Source: Propionibacteriaceae bacterium
GTDB lineage: Bacteria > Actinomycetota > Actinomycetes > Propionibacteriales > Propionibacteriaceae
DNA: 19,890 nucleotides
Direction of reading: 5' to 3'
Assembly (NCBI GenBank): GCA_031254155.1
Contig: JAIRVA010000107.1
Location: 1 to 19,890, forward strand
Positions 1 through 6,730 of the stretch are shown here, in pieces. Positions within the stretch are counted from its first letter, which is position 1. Every line of letters begins with the position of its first letter. The notes under the pieces are model-generated. The model was not told the DNA's origin, made no database searches, and worked only from the letters and a program-made list of their open reading frames with translations. The position numbers and the translations under genes are program-made.

Positions 1-921
1 ACACCACCGACAACCCCACCCCCCAGCCCCCAGACCCCACACCCACAAGACCAACCCAATTTCTAGAGGTCCCCTTAAGGCACTCCGCCTTGCCAGGCAT
101 CCCGCCCCGAAACCGCCACCTGCACCATTTATTAACGACCGTGTCCTTACTTTTGCGGGCGTGGGTCGTGGCGCGAGACAGTCGTGAGCGACGATGCCAG
201 CCAATCCGACTTCGAAGGCCATCAGTGTCAAGATCACCAAGGTGGCCTTGAGAGAGAAGGAAACGGAAAGGGCGAACGCGCTGGCGGTGGACCAGGCCGA
301 CAGAACGACGATCAAGGCGAGCGACAGGACAAGCCATCTGCGCCGAATGCGCTTGCGGCCAGCGTCTGACAGCTTGGCCTTAGCGCGCTCTCCAGCGTTG
401 TCGAGGTATGGAGAAGCTGCTGCCCGGAGTTCCGTCTCTGTGTCCTGAAGAGGGGTGAGCTCACTCCGGATCTCGGCCTGCGCGCGCTGGAGGCCGGTCT
501 TGGACTTCGCAAGCTGACAGAAGACGGAACTGGCTAACGAAATTCCTAGGCTGAGCATGAGGCCAGGCACCGGCGTAGATCGATGAAGAAACGTTGGAAG
601 AAGGAACCATGCGAACGTGGCCACAGCCAGAGATGCGTAGAACAACATGTTTACAGCGGTGTCACGCGCGAGTTGTGCCCAGCGACTGTTGGCGCTTTTG
701 ACGAGGACGGTCGAGAGAAATAGGGTGGTTGGGATCATGAACACCGCGATGAGAGTGTTCATGGCCGCGTAGGCGTCCGCCGCGTTTCCAGCGATCATTT
801 GCCATGTCTGTACGATTCCGATTTCAGCGGGTTCGCCGGACCTGGTGGGGGCGTTGTCGAGAGCCCAGTTCACAAGGAACAGAAGCGCGGCTAGCCCTGC
901 AGATGCAAACCAAAGCTGCAC
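1..921 (-). CDS. six-helix membrane protein of unknown function, partial at left edge
   Basis: The minus strand is open from about 1149 to base 1 with no stop codon. I chose GTG at 921 because it has a short purine run (AAGGG) upstream and starts at the first hydrophobic segment; the only other in-frame ATG/GTG/TTG upstream is ATG 1140, which lies in the AbiEi promoter region and has no ribosome binding site. The product has about six hydrophobic segments: residues 1-20, 47-70, 90-112, 122-138, then a charged, helical, cytoplasmic-looking stretch of roughly 70 residues ending in KRIRRRW, then two more helices. Third-position base use looks coding down to about position 180. Below that the reading becomes Gly/Trp/Arg rich over a CA-rich low-complexity tract, so the true C-terminus is unclear. 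I recognise no family. It is divergent from the AbiE-type pair; any link is inference. Confidence 0.7.
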   Translation of the reverse strand, partial: MQLWFASAGLAALLFLVNWALDNAPTRSGEPAEIGIVQTWQMIAGNAADAYAAMNTLIAVFMIPTTLFLSTVLVKSANSRWAQLARDTAVNMLFYASLAVATFAWFLLPTFLHRSTPVPGLMLSLGISLASSVFCQLAKSKTGLQRAQAEIRSELTPLQDTETELRAAASPYLDNAGERAKAKLSDAGRKRIRRRWLVLSLALIVVLSAWSTASAFALSVSFSLKATLVILTLMAFEVGLAGIVAHDCLAPRPTPAKVRTRSLINGAGGGFGAGCLARRSALRGPLEIGLVLWVWGLGAGGWGCRWC

Positions 922-1142
922 GGCCCTTATTGGCGGGGAGTACCCCGGAACCAGGTTCCGCTCAGTCGCGGCATTGGTTGGTTTTGGCGCGGGTCGTCCT
1001 CCTACTGACTGATTTAGGATATCGGGTCGATCTAGACTTGGCAGGGCACCTCCACAAACCGAGATAGCGGCGAGAGTCGGTCGGTGTGCTCGCCAATCAC
1101 TACCTGGTTGGTAGTATTCCGCATAGAGGAGGGAGTACATGG
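922..1142. other. divergent intergenic region between membrane protein and AbiEi-like gene
   Basis: No gene is supported here. It holds the promoter side of both neighbours. On the minus strand there is a strong purine run (AGGAGGA, around 981-987) without a usable start codon at the right distance, which could mean that the membrane protein begins further upstream at a rare start. The plus-strand side holds the inverted repeat listed separately and the ribosome binding site of the AbiEi-like gene (GAGGAGGG, about 1126-1133). Confidence 0.4.
1099..1117 (+). promoter_or_regulatory. putative operator/-10 of the AbiE-type pair
   Basis: ACTACC (1099-1104) and GGTAGT (1110-1115) form a perfect 6-bp inverted repeat with a 5-nt centre, and TAGTAT (1112-1117) has the TAnnnT form of an actinobacterial -10. 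AbiEi antitoxins are known to autorepress through inverted repeats at their own promoters, so this is a plausible operator. No convincing -35 is visible. Confidence 0.4.
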
Positions 1143-1700
1143 TTGCAGATTACGGGCACGCCGTTGCGAACCGTACGGCCGAAGATGCTTCGTGGGGTGT
1201 ACGCCAACCCGGAGAAGGAGTTGGTGCGCCTGCGCGACGCGGGCAAGTTGACGCAAGTCGCGCGGGGGACGTACATCGCCAAGCCGGATGACATCGCGCC
1301 GGATCGGCCCTGGAAACTGCGGTTCGAGGCGGCGGCTCTGGCGTACGCGACAGCGATCTACGGCGACCGGGTACCGGTGCTGTTCGGGCTCAGCGCGGCC
1401 AGGGTCCACCACGCTATCCCGCGAGCGATTGGCGTGGTGTTCACCGTACGTGATCCCGCGACAGTGGACGCGCGTCCCGAACGTACCGAGCTTGGCCCCG
1501 CCATGGTGGCAAGCCCCGAGCAGGCGCTTATCGACTTGATTCGGTGGCCTGATCTGGGAGGGATGCCTGCGGAGGCCCGGGCAGCGGTGGCCCCGCTGTG
1601 GGACCGCGTGGACCGGGAGCGGTTGACCCGTCTGTTGGGTCAGGCTCCGGCGACCGTACGTCGTACGGTCAATGCAGCGATGGGAGGGCGCAATGGCTGA
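1143..1700 (+). CDS. AbiEi-like type IV antitoxin / transcriptional regulator
   Basis: A 185-aa protein if started at TTG 1143, which sits 9 nt after GAGGAGGG; the upstream ATG at 1086 lacks a ribosome binding site and would read through the promoter. The N-terminal ~55 residues read as a winged helix with the antitoxin signature LRDAGKLTQVARGTYIA. The middle (LFGLSAARVHHAIPRA, then VVFTVRDP) and the MVASPEQALIDLI segment match the usual C-terminal domain of AbiEi-type regulators. In known systems AbiEi neutralises the nucleotidyltransferase AbiEii without stable binding and represses the operon. Here it overlaps the next gene by 8 nt (ATGGCTGA), the standard arrangement. The gene looks intact although its partner is broken, so it may now be an orphan antitoxin or regulator. 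Confidence 0.8.
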   Translation: MQITGTPLRTVRPKMLRGVYANPEKELVRLRDAGKLTQVARGTYIAKPDDIAPDRPWKLRFEAAALAYATAIYGDRVPVLFGLSAARVHHAIPRAIGVVFTVRDPATVDARPERTELGPAMVASPEQALIDLIRWPDLGGMPAEARAAVAPLWDRVDRERLTRLLGQAPATVRRTVNAAMGGRNG

Positions 1701-1935
1701 CTGGTACGGGCTGACGGAGGCCCAAGCCGAAGCGGGGGCGACCCACGTCGGGGTGGGTGAGGACCAGCTCCACCACGACTACGCGATTTCGCACGTGCTT
1801 CGGGCCTTGTCGCGGCACTCTGACTGGTTTGTGTTCTATGGCGGCACCGCGCTGAGCCGGACCATTCTGGACGGTTGTCGCCCGGGTCTGGGGTACGGCC
1901 GTGGCGGCGGCCCGCCATCGTTGACCCGGCCCTGA
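1693..1935 (+). pseudogene. truncated AbiEii-like nucleotidyltransferase toxin
   Basis: ATG 1693 follows GGGAGGG and overlaps the antitoxin stop. The 80-residue product opens like an AbiEii toxin: a helical lead-in, then DWFVFYGGTALSRTILDG, whose GG-T-LS motif is the start of the nucleotidyltransferase active site. The family then needs a serine-x-asp-x-asp segment (typically SEDIDL) within a few residues; here the frame runs instead into CRPGLGYGRGGG and a stop. AbiEii proteins are usually about 250-300 aa, so most of the fold, including the catalytic aspartates, is gone. A short stretch in another frame (PWRRPAIVD) may be a leftover. The likely cause is a deletion ending close to the promoter of the following ATPase gene. 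A real short protein seems unlikely to be active. Confidence 0.7.
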
Positions 1936-1941
1936 GTGTAG

Positions 1942-2016
1942 CCTTCAAAACCTCGGTTGAAAATCCTTCAAAACATCTGTCAGAAATCCTTCAAAACCGT
2001 GGTTTGTGGGTAGAGT
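1942..2016 (+). promoter_or_regulatory. promoter with three 23-bp-phased direct repeats before the DUF4143 ATPase
   Basis: CCTTCAAAAC occurs three times, at 1942-1951, 1965-1974 and 1988-1997, each exactly 23 bp apart; the last two share a longer AAATCCTTCAAAAC. The third copy sits where the -35 box should be, 17 bp before a TAGAGT -10 (2011-2016). The -10 ends 7 nt before GTG 2024, which suggests a leaderless transcript. The phasing of about two helical turns suggests a repressor or activator binding side by side; its identity is unknown. Confidence 0.6.
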
Positions 2017-2023
2017 TGGCGTT

Positions 2024-3271
2024 GTGGCAACGTACCGACCGCGTCTGCTTGATGCGAAAATTGACCGCAAACTCCGCTCGTCGGGCGGTGTGTTGATCCG
2101 GGGTGCGCGTCAGGTCGGCAAGACCACGACGGCGTCGCGGCACGCGGCGAGTCACGTCCGGCTTGACGAGCCCAACGCGGGCCGCTTGGCGCGGGTGGAG
2201 CCGGCCGTGGTCTTGGCCGGTGCGACGCCTCGACTGGTTGACGAGTGGCAGGTTGTGCCCGAGGTGTGGAACGCGGTCCGGCAGGAGATTGATGCTCGAC
2301 AGGCGAAAGGGCAGTTCATTCTGACCGGTTCGGCCGTACCCAGCGACGACGTGACGCGGCACAGCGGGGCTGGCCGCATTGCCCGGGTCGTGTTACGACC
2401 TATGTCGCTGTCCGAGAGTGGCGACTCCATCCGGAAAGTTCAGTTTGCCTCACTGTGGGAGGACTGGGATGCGGGCGCGCTGGGTGGGCCGACGGTCGCC
2501 GAGTACGCCCAACTGGTGGTACGGGGCGGCTGGCCCGGCCTGGTGGGGCTCCCGGTTGCTGACGCCGCCGACGCGCTGGTCGACTACGTGGACAATCTCA
2601 CCAGCGTTGATCTGCGCGTCCTGGAATCGCCGCCAGACCCGGCGCGGGTGGCGGCGTTGTTGAGAGCGCTGGCGCGGAACACGTCGACGGAAGCCTCGCT
2701 GGTCAAACTGGCCACTGAGACCCAGATCGACGGTGCCGGTGCCGGTGCTTCGACCGTTCGCAAGTACCTGGACCAGTTGACGCAGGTGTTTGTACTTGAT
2801 GAGCTGGCCGCCTGGCCGGTACATCTGCGATCCAGCATCGCGCGACGGGTGAAGCCAAAATGGCACTTTGTGGATCCGTCGGTCGGTGCGGCGGCGCTCC
2901 GGGTCACTCCGGCCGTACTACTGAACGACCTGGAAACCTTCGGTTTGTTCTTCGAGTCGTTGGTGATCCGTGACCTCAGGGCGTACGCAGACACGATTGA
3001 TGCGCGGGTGTTTCACTATCGCGATTCCGAAGGTCTCGAAGTCGACGCGATCATCGAACGCCCGGATGGGGCGTGGGCGGCGTGTGAGATCAAGCTCGGC
3101 GGTGAGCCTGCCATCGACCAGGCGGCGGCCACCATGGCCCGTCTGCGGAACCGGCTACCGGTCGACACCTGGTCCCGGCTCGCGTCGCGGAACGTGATCA
3201 CAGCGGGAACAACAAGTTATCAGCGCCCCGATGGTACGCGGGTCATCGCGCTGGGGCACCTGAGTGCGTGA
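2024..3271 (+). CDS. AAA ATPase with DUF4143 C-terminal domain
   Basis: A 415-aa protein starting at GTG 2024 (VATYRPRLL), chosen because the -10 box lies 7 nt upstream; GTG 2006 would start upstream of the predicted transcript start. Walker A is GARQVGKTT (about residues 27-35) and Walker B is LVDEW (71-75), as in the bacterial ATPase family with an N-terminal AAA domain and a C-terminal DUF4143. The C-terminal region has EVDAIIE and, about 10 residues on, CEIK (around 339-357), resembling a PD-(D/E)xK nuclease-like core. Length is typical. The cellular role of this family is not established; members are scattered in accessory regions, often near toxin-antitoxin genes, as here. The stop codon is 6 bp from the convergent zinc-ribbon gene. 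Confidence 0.88.
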   Translation: MATYRPRLLDAKIDRKLRSSGGVLIRGARQVGKTTTASRHAASHVRLDEPNAGRLARVEPAVVLAGATPRLVDEWQVVPEVWNAVRQEIDARQAKGQFILTGSAVPSDDVTRHSGAGRIARVVLRPMSLSESGDSIRKVQFASLWEDWDAGALGGPTVAEYAQLVVRGGWPGLVGLPVADAADALVDYVDNLTSVDLRVLESPPDPARVAALLRALARNTSTEASLVKLATETQIDGAGAGASTVRKYLDQLTQVFVLDELAAWPVHLRSSIARRVKPKWHFVDPSVGAAALRVTPAVLLNDLETFGLFFESLVIRDLRAYADTIDARVFHYRDSEGLEVDAIIERPDGAWAACEIKLGGEPAIDQAAATMARLRNRLPVDTWSRLASRNVITAGTTSYQRPDGTRVIALGHLSA

Positions 3272-3281
3272 CGCCCGTCAC
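3268..3281. terminator. small hairpin between convergent genes
   Basis: GTGAC-GCCC-GTCAC (5-bp stem, 4-nt loop) spans the stop codons of the DUF4143 gene and of the convergent zinc-ribbon gene. It is short and has no T-run, so a terminator role is only plausible from position. Confidence 0.3.
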
Positions 3282-3745
3282 CGGGCCAGGGCGGCGGCTT
3301 GCATATTCGCCTCGCGCCACTGGTCACGGTGGGGGACGACGACGGCACCGATGGGGCCGTAGGTGCGGCTCAGAATCGACAGCCCCTTGGCGGCGATGGT
3401 GACTTTCTCTTCGCCGAGGTCGGCGATGTCGGTCAGGGCGATGTTGAGCGCCAGGTGGCTGGCCCGGCGGGCGTTGGCCGCCGCACCAATCGCCGCGCCG
3501 ACAAGGCCGAGCGCGGCGAACTGAGTGGTCGAATCCATCACCACGAACAGCCGCCGGTTGGTCAGGAAGACCCAGCCCAGCTGGATCTTGCCATCGCGCG
3601 GTTTGAAGCTGCCCTGGGCTTTCCGCAGCACTTGCTCGGCGCCGGGGTTGACCAGGTCGGCGCCGCATTTTTCGCAGACGACGGGAGGCTGGTCGCCTTT
3701 CGTCCGGTAGTTACAGATGTGGCATTGGGCCTTGTATGCTGCCAT
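3278..3745 (-). CDS. zinc-ribbon protein with bacterial PH/GRAM-like domain
   Basis: A 155-aa protein starting at ATG 3745, which has CAGGAG 9 nt upstream; a longer frame starting at 3895 has no ribosome binding site and a basic, non-conserved N-terminus. Cys8-x2-Cys11 and Cys24-x2-Cys27 form a zinc ribbon (AQCHICNYR, VVCEKCGAD). The rest contains GWVFLTNRRLFVVMD, the typical turn-strand pattern of bacterial PH/GRAM-like domains, followed by an Ala/Gly-rich segment (ALGLVGAAIGAAANARRA) that may be a hydrophobic insertion, and more strands. Such domains bind lipids or proteins at membranes, but no specific function can be given. It is a single-gene unit, convergent with the ATPase and divergent from the MFS gene. 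Confidence 0.75.
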   Translation of the reverse strand: MAAYKAQCHICNYRTKGDQPPVVCEKCGADLVNPGAEQVLRKAQGSFKPRDGKIQLGWVFLTNRRLFVVMDSTTQFAALGLVGAAIGAAANARRASHLALNIALTDIADLGEEKVTIAAKGLSILSRTYGPIGAVVVPHRDQWREANMQAAALAR

Positions 3746-3988
3746 GGCCGGGTTCTCCTGTCTGAGCATTGGGTAGTCGCGAAGTCCGACACGAGTCAGC
3801 CTACTGCGCCTGTACGACGCATGAATGTTCCGGCGCGGGGCAACGTGGGCCTGGGTCCGGATCCCCGGCCGGGTGACAGAACGTGGGCAGGACACGGCGA
3901 GTTCGGAAGATTTGGCTCAACTGCCCAAGTTGTGTCAGGGAGAACCGGGAAAACCTTGGCAGAACTTGGGCAATTGGCGGCAAGGTGC

Positions 3989-4007
3989 GCGAAAGCATGA
4001 AAACGCG
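3989..4007 (+). repeat. solo copy of a dispersed 19-bp repeat
   Basis: GCGAAAGCATGAAAACGCG here is identical to the first 19 bases of the palindrome arm at 15147-15167, and differs by one base from the other arm (15185-15205, reverse strand). Both places are spacers between divergent genes. Confidence 0.7.
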
Positions 4008-4051
4008 GGCCCGGGTCCGGCGGCGGGGTCTGCCGGGGTACGTGCTGAGTG

Positions 4052-4122
4052 GCCAGACGATGGTACCCGGGCGGGCCAGACGGTGGTACCCGGGCCGGCC
4101 AGGTGGTGACGCGTACTACAGT
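4052..4122 (+). promoter_or_regulatory. 23-bp tandem repeats and -10 box of the MFS gene
   Basis: A 23-bp unit beginning GCCAGACG and containing GGTGGTACCCGGGC repeats at 4052-4074 and 4075-4097 (two base differences), with a partial third copy from 4098. TACAGT at 4117-4122 is a fair -10. The repeats cover the -35 zone, so they are a likely operator, probably for a drug- or ligand-sensing repressor encoded elsewhere. Confidence 0.55.
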
Positions 4123-4127
4123 TAATT

Positions 4128-4172
4128 GTGCGGGCGCCCCCTGACGCCCGGCACCCGCATAGACATGATTGA
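4128..4172 (+). CDS. possible 14-codon leader peptide overlapping the MFS start
   Basis: GTG 4128 lies 5 nt after the TACAGT -10 box, the position expected of a leaderless start. It opens a short frame (MRAPPDARHPHRHD) whose stop TGA (4170-4172) overlaps the ATG of the MFS gene at 4165 by 8 nt. The MFS ATG has no Shine-Dalgarno sequence, so re-initiation after this short frame is a plausible way to translate the exporter. Evidence is positional only. Confidence 0.35.
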   Translation: MRAPPDARHPHRHD

Positions 4173-5931
4173 CGCTGAACATATTTTTGACCAGAGCGCC
4201 GAGGCCAAGGCCGCGCCCGACACGTTAGCCGCCCCCGACGCCCCGGACACTCCCGCCCCCAAGAAGACCCGCGTACCCTACAAGTGGATCGCCTTGTCCA
4301 ACACCACTTTGGGGGTGTTGCTGTCATCGACAACGGGCAACATCGTACTCATCTCGCTGCCGGCGATCTTCCGGGGCATGAACGTCAACCCGTTGTCACC
4401 CGAGGGTGCCAACTACATGCTGTGGATGCTGATGGGTTTCACGGTGGTCACGGCCACGCTGCTTGTCACGCTCGGGCGGTTGTCGGACATGTACGGACGG
4501 GTCCGTTTGTACAACCTCGGTTTCGCCATCTTCACCCTCGCGTCTGTCCTGCTCTTCTTCACCCCGGCGACCGGGACCAGCGGGCTGACCGCGATGATCA
4601 TCTTCCGCCTCCTCCAAGGTGTCGGCGCGGGCTTCCTCTTCGCCAACTCGATGGCCATCATCACGGACGCCTTCGGTTCCCGCGAGCGCGGGACGGCGAT
4701 GGGGCTGAACCAGATCGCGAGCATCGGCGGTACGTTGCTGGGCCTCATCCTGGGCGGCGTCCTGTCGGCCATCGACTGGCGGCTCGTCTTCCTGGTCTCC
4801 GTGCCGATCGGGTTGTTCGGTACCGTCTGGGCGTACCTCAAACTCACAGAGCAAACCAAGCCCGACAAGGGACAGAAGATCGACTGGGCGGGCAACGTGA
4901 CTTTTGCCGTCGGGCTTACCCTGCTGCTGCTCGGCCTCACCGAGGGCATCCAGCCGTACGGCGGCTCCCCGATGGGCTGGAAATCGCCGTGGGTGATCGC
5001 CGGGATCATCGTCGGCGTGGTCACTCTCGCCGCCTTCGTAGTCATCGAGTTGCACGTCGCACAGCCGATGTTCCGCCTGGCGCTGTTCCGCGTCCGGCAG
5101 TTCGCCTGCGGCAACATCAGCTTGTTCCTGTCCTCCGTCGCGCGCGGCGGCCTGCAGTTCATCCTGGTGATCTGGCTGCAGGGGATCTGGCTGCCGCTCC
5201 ACGGGTACAGTTACGAGTCGACGCCCTTGTGGGCGGGCATTTACATGCTGCCGATGATGGGCGGTTTCTTCATCATGGGTCCGCTCTGCGGCCGGTTGTC
5301 GGACCGGTACGGCGCGCGCGGCTTCGCCACCGCTGGCATGGCGATCTCGATGGCCGGCTTCCTGGCCCTCAATCTCTTGCCGTCGGACTTCGCGTACGGC
5401 TGGTTCTTCGTGATCCTGCTCATCCTTGGTGTCGGGATGGGCATGTTCGCGGCGCCGAACACCGCGGCGATCATGAGCTCCGTACCGCCGGCCCAACGCG
5501 GGGCGACCTCCGGGATGCGGGCGACCTTCCAGAACACGGGCATGGCGCTCAGCATGGCGCTCTACTTCACGATTCTCATCGTGGGACTGTCCCACCACCT
5601 GCCGTCGGTGCTGACCGCGGGGCTCGTCCAGGCCGGCGTACCCGCCGCCCTGGCCACCCAGGTCGCGGGCCTTCCGCCGACCGCAGCGCTGTTCGCCGCC
5701 TTCCTGGGCTACAACCCGCTGGGCTCGCTGATGAGCGCCGACGTCATGGCGAGTCTGCCCGCGGCGACACAACAGACTTTGCTGGGTACGACGTTCTTCC
5801 CGGAGGTCATCGCCCCGGCCGTGACCTCCGCCCTGCACATCGCGTTCTACATTTCCGCCGGGTTGAGCCTCGTCGCCGCCGTCGTGTCCTACCTGCGCGG
5901 CGGCAAGTACGTGTACCACGACGAAACCTGA
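4165..5931 (+). CDS. MFS exporter, DHA2-type (14 TM), multidrug efflux-like
   Basis: A 588-aa integral membrane transporter from ATG 4165. A TTG at 4126 would add 13 residues but is only 3 nt from the -10 box. A hydrophilic, Pro/Asp-rich N-terminus of about 45 residues precedes the first helix (WIALSNTTLGVLLSSTTGN). Length and hydrophobicity fit 14 helices, the drug:H+ antiporter DHA2 plan. Motif A occurs as GRLSDMYGRVR (from residue ~104) and again in the second half as GRLSDRYGARG (~376); RLLQGVGAGFLFANS fits motif B. Such proteins expel drugs, antiseptics or endogenous metabolites using the proton gradient; the substrate cannot be read from sequence. It stands alone: no regulator adjoins it, although repeats before the promoter suggest one acts. 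Confidence 0.9.
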   Translation: MIDAEHIFDQSAEAKAAPDTLAAPDAPDTPAPKKTRVPYKWIALSNTTLGVLLSSTTGNIVLISLPAIFRGMNVNPLSPEGANYMLWMLMGFTVVTATLLVTLGRLSDMYGRVRLYNLGFAIFTLASVLLFFTPATGTSGLTAMIIFRLLQGVGAGFLFANSMAIITDAFGSRERGTAMGLNQIASIGGTLLGLILGGVLSAIDWRLVFLVSVPIGLFGTVWAYLKLTEQTKPDKGQKIDWAGNVTFAVGLTLLLLGLTEGIQPYGGSPMGWKSPWVIAGIIVGVVTLAAFVVIELHVAQPMFRLALFRVRQFACGNISLFLSSVARGGLQFILVIWLQGIWLPLHGYSYESTPLWAGIYMLPMMGGFFIMGPLCGRLSDRYGARGFATAGMAISMAGFLALNLLPSDFAYGWFFVILLILGVGMGMFAAPNTAAIMSSVPPAQRGATSGMRATFQNTGMALSMALYFTILIVGLSHHLPSVLTAGLVQAGVPAALATQVAGLPPTAALFAAFLGYNPLGSLMSADVMASLPAATQQTLLGTTFFPEVIAPAVTSALHIAFYISAGLSLVAAVVSYLRGGKYVYHDET

Positions 5932-5968
5932 GGGGCCGTACTCGTGCCTGACCCAGGACGCAAGGACT

Positions 5969-5988
5969 GCGACACGGCTTCACATTCC
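5969..5988 (-). repeat. copy 1 of the 20-bp dispersed repeat
   Basis: On the minus strand this reads GGAATGTGAAGCCGTGTCGC, 17 of 20 bases identical to copy 3 at 6916-6935, with all differences being transitions. It covers the distal stop of the broken HicA-like gene. Four further copies cluster at 6871-7017. Confidence 0.65.
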
Positions 5989-6168
5989 GGCGCGTTTCAG
6001 GGCTGCCCGGGCGTTTCTCAGGCCGCGTCAGTCGCTGCCGGTTCCAGCGACGACTGTCACAAATGCGCCCGACTTCGTTGAGATGCGGTAGTGTCCGTTT
6101 TTGAGCTGGATGACAATGAACCCATTCCGCTCGGCTTCGGTGAGCAGTCGCTTCGTGTCTTTGTCCAC
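5980..6168 (-). pseudogene. HicA-like small toxin/dsRBD-fold protein interrupted by a nonsense codon
   Basis: GTG 6168 follows AAAGGA with good spacing. The frame reads MDKDTKRLLTEAERNGF, then IQLKNGHYRISTKSG and FVTVVAGTGSD, and stops at TGA (6028-6030) after 46 residues. Past the stop the same frame continues RGLRNARAALKRAGM to a second TGA at 5980. That continuation is what the family normally has (small actinobacterial HicA-like proteins of about 62 aa end in SD-x-R-x-L-x-NA-x-x-x-L-x-x-AG), so TGA most likely replaced TGG by one base change. HicA toxins are mRNA interferases with a dsRBD-like fold and a key histidine; GHY here fits. Loss of the last helix probably inactivates it, unless readthrough occurs. 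The 46-aa product is the stretch 6028-6168. An HTH gene lies divergently. Confidence 0.65.
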
Positions 6169-6325
6169 GAGTTGTCCTTTCCGCGAGACTCCGCTGGGGA
6201 TGAGTTTCGTACGCAATCTTATATCCTTGCTAAATCCTTGTCGTGGCTGGTACTCTTGGACGAGTCCCGCAACCCGGGCGGAACTAGAAGCACAAGGCAG
6301 GCTGGAGAAGGGATCCAGGCAAAAG
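6169..6325. promoter_or_regulatory. bidirectional promoter between HicA-like and HTH genes
   Basis: Plus strand: TTGCTA (6227-6232), 18-bp spacer, TACTCT (6251-6256). Minus strand: TATAAG -10 at 6223-6218. A short direct repeat ATCCTTG (6223-6229 and 6234-6240) lies between the two promoters and could bind a shared regulator, for instance the HTH protein itself. Confidence 0.45.
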
Positions 6326-6730
6326 ATGACGGCGTACACGGTAATTGCCACGCTGAATCGTCCGGCGCCGCCGGACGATGCGTTAGTGGATGACGTGATT
6401 AACGGGTTATGGGACCACGGAGGTGCCCTGATCGCTGACAATTGGCAACGGGTTCAGATTCTCTGCACGATCGACGCGGCAACGATGGCGGAAGCGGTCG
6501 ACGCGTCGCGGTCGCTGCTAAGCCCGTGGCCTGATCAGGTGAAAATTGAGTTGCTAAACGAGGCGGAGTTCGAGGCGTGGAGTCACCCTCAGGATTACAC
6601 GACTGTGACGGAAGCCGCGGCACGGCTCGGTGTGAGTCGGCAGTCTGTACTGCAGCGGATCCAACGGGGTACTCTCCCTGCGCGCCGGAAGGGCCGCCGG
6701 TGGGCCGTCCCGTGGGCGGCCCTGTCTTAG
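6326..6730 (+). CDS. helix-turn-helix (excisionase/MerR-like) protein with unknown N-terminal domain
   Basis: A 134-aa protein from ATG 6326 (MTAYTVIATLNRP); an in-frame upstream extension reads through the divergent promoter and is rejected. Residues 1-85 form a compact alpha/beta-looking domain I cannot name. Residues ~91-134 (TVTEAAARLGVSRQSVLQRIQRGTLPA, then RRWAVPWAAL; quoted as two parts of one domain) are a classic HTH_17/excisionase-like DNA-binding domain. Its closeness to a HicA-like gene suggests an antitoxin or autoregulator role, though it is transcribed in the opposite direction, unlike canonical hicAB operons. It could equally be an unrelated regulator or a relic excisionase. 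Confidence 0.75.
   Translation: MTAYTVIATLNRPAPPDDALVDDVINGLWDHGGALIADNWQRVQILCTIDAATMAEAVDASRSLLSPWPDQVKIELLNEAEFEAWSHPQDYTTVTEAAARLGVSRQSVLQRIQRGTLPARRKGRRWAVPWAALS

Larger units (their letters stand above)
3746..4127. other. repeat-rich intergenic region before the MFS gene
   Basis: No credible gene lies in these 380 bases. They contain an imperfect inverted repeat (CAACTGCCCAAGTT at 3918-3931 against AACTTGGGCAATTG at 3963-3976, one mismatch over 14 bp), a dispersed repeat at 3989-4007 shared with 15147-15205, and 23-bp tandem repeats at 4052-4110 next to the MFS promoter. Overlapping open frames on both strands have no start signals and look non-coding. Confidence 0.5.

Noticed and set aside
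194..448. 84-codon plus-strand frame near the left edge
   Set aside because: The minus strand here encodes coherent transmembrane helices in a continuous frame; the plus frame has no start signals.
1941..1997. Three phased repeats as a small CRISPR array
   Set aside because: The repeat is only 10-14 bp and the spacing 23 bp; no cas genes; position over a promoter fits an operator better.
1875..2096. 73-codon frame after the truncated AbiEii-like gene
   Set aside because: Runs through the phased repeats and the promoter of the ATPase; at most its first codons are a relic of the toxin.
4284..5951. Open frames of 555 codons (plus) and 507 codons (minus, 4396-5919) within the MFS gene
   Set aside because: Composition is Arg/Pro/His/Asp-rich with no fold pattern; typical alternative frames of a GC-rich gene.
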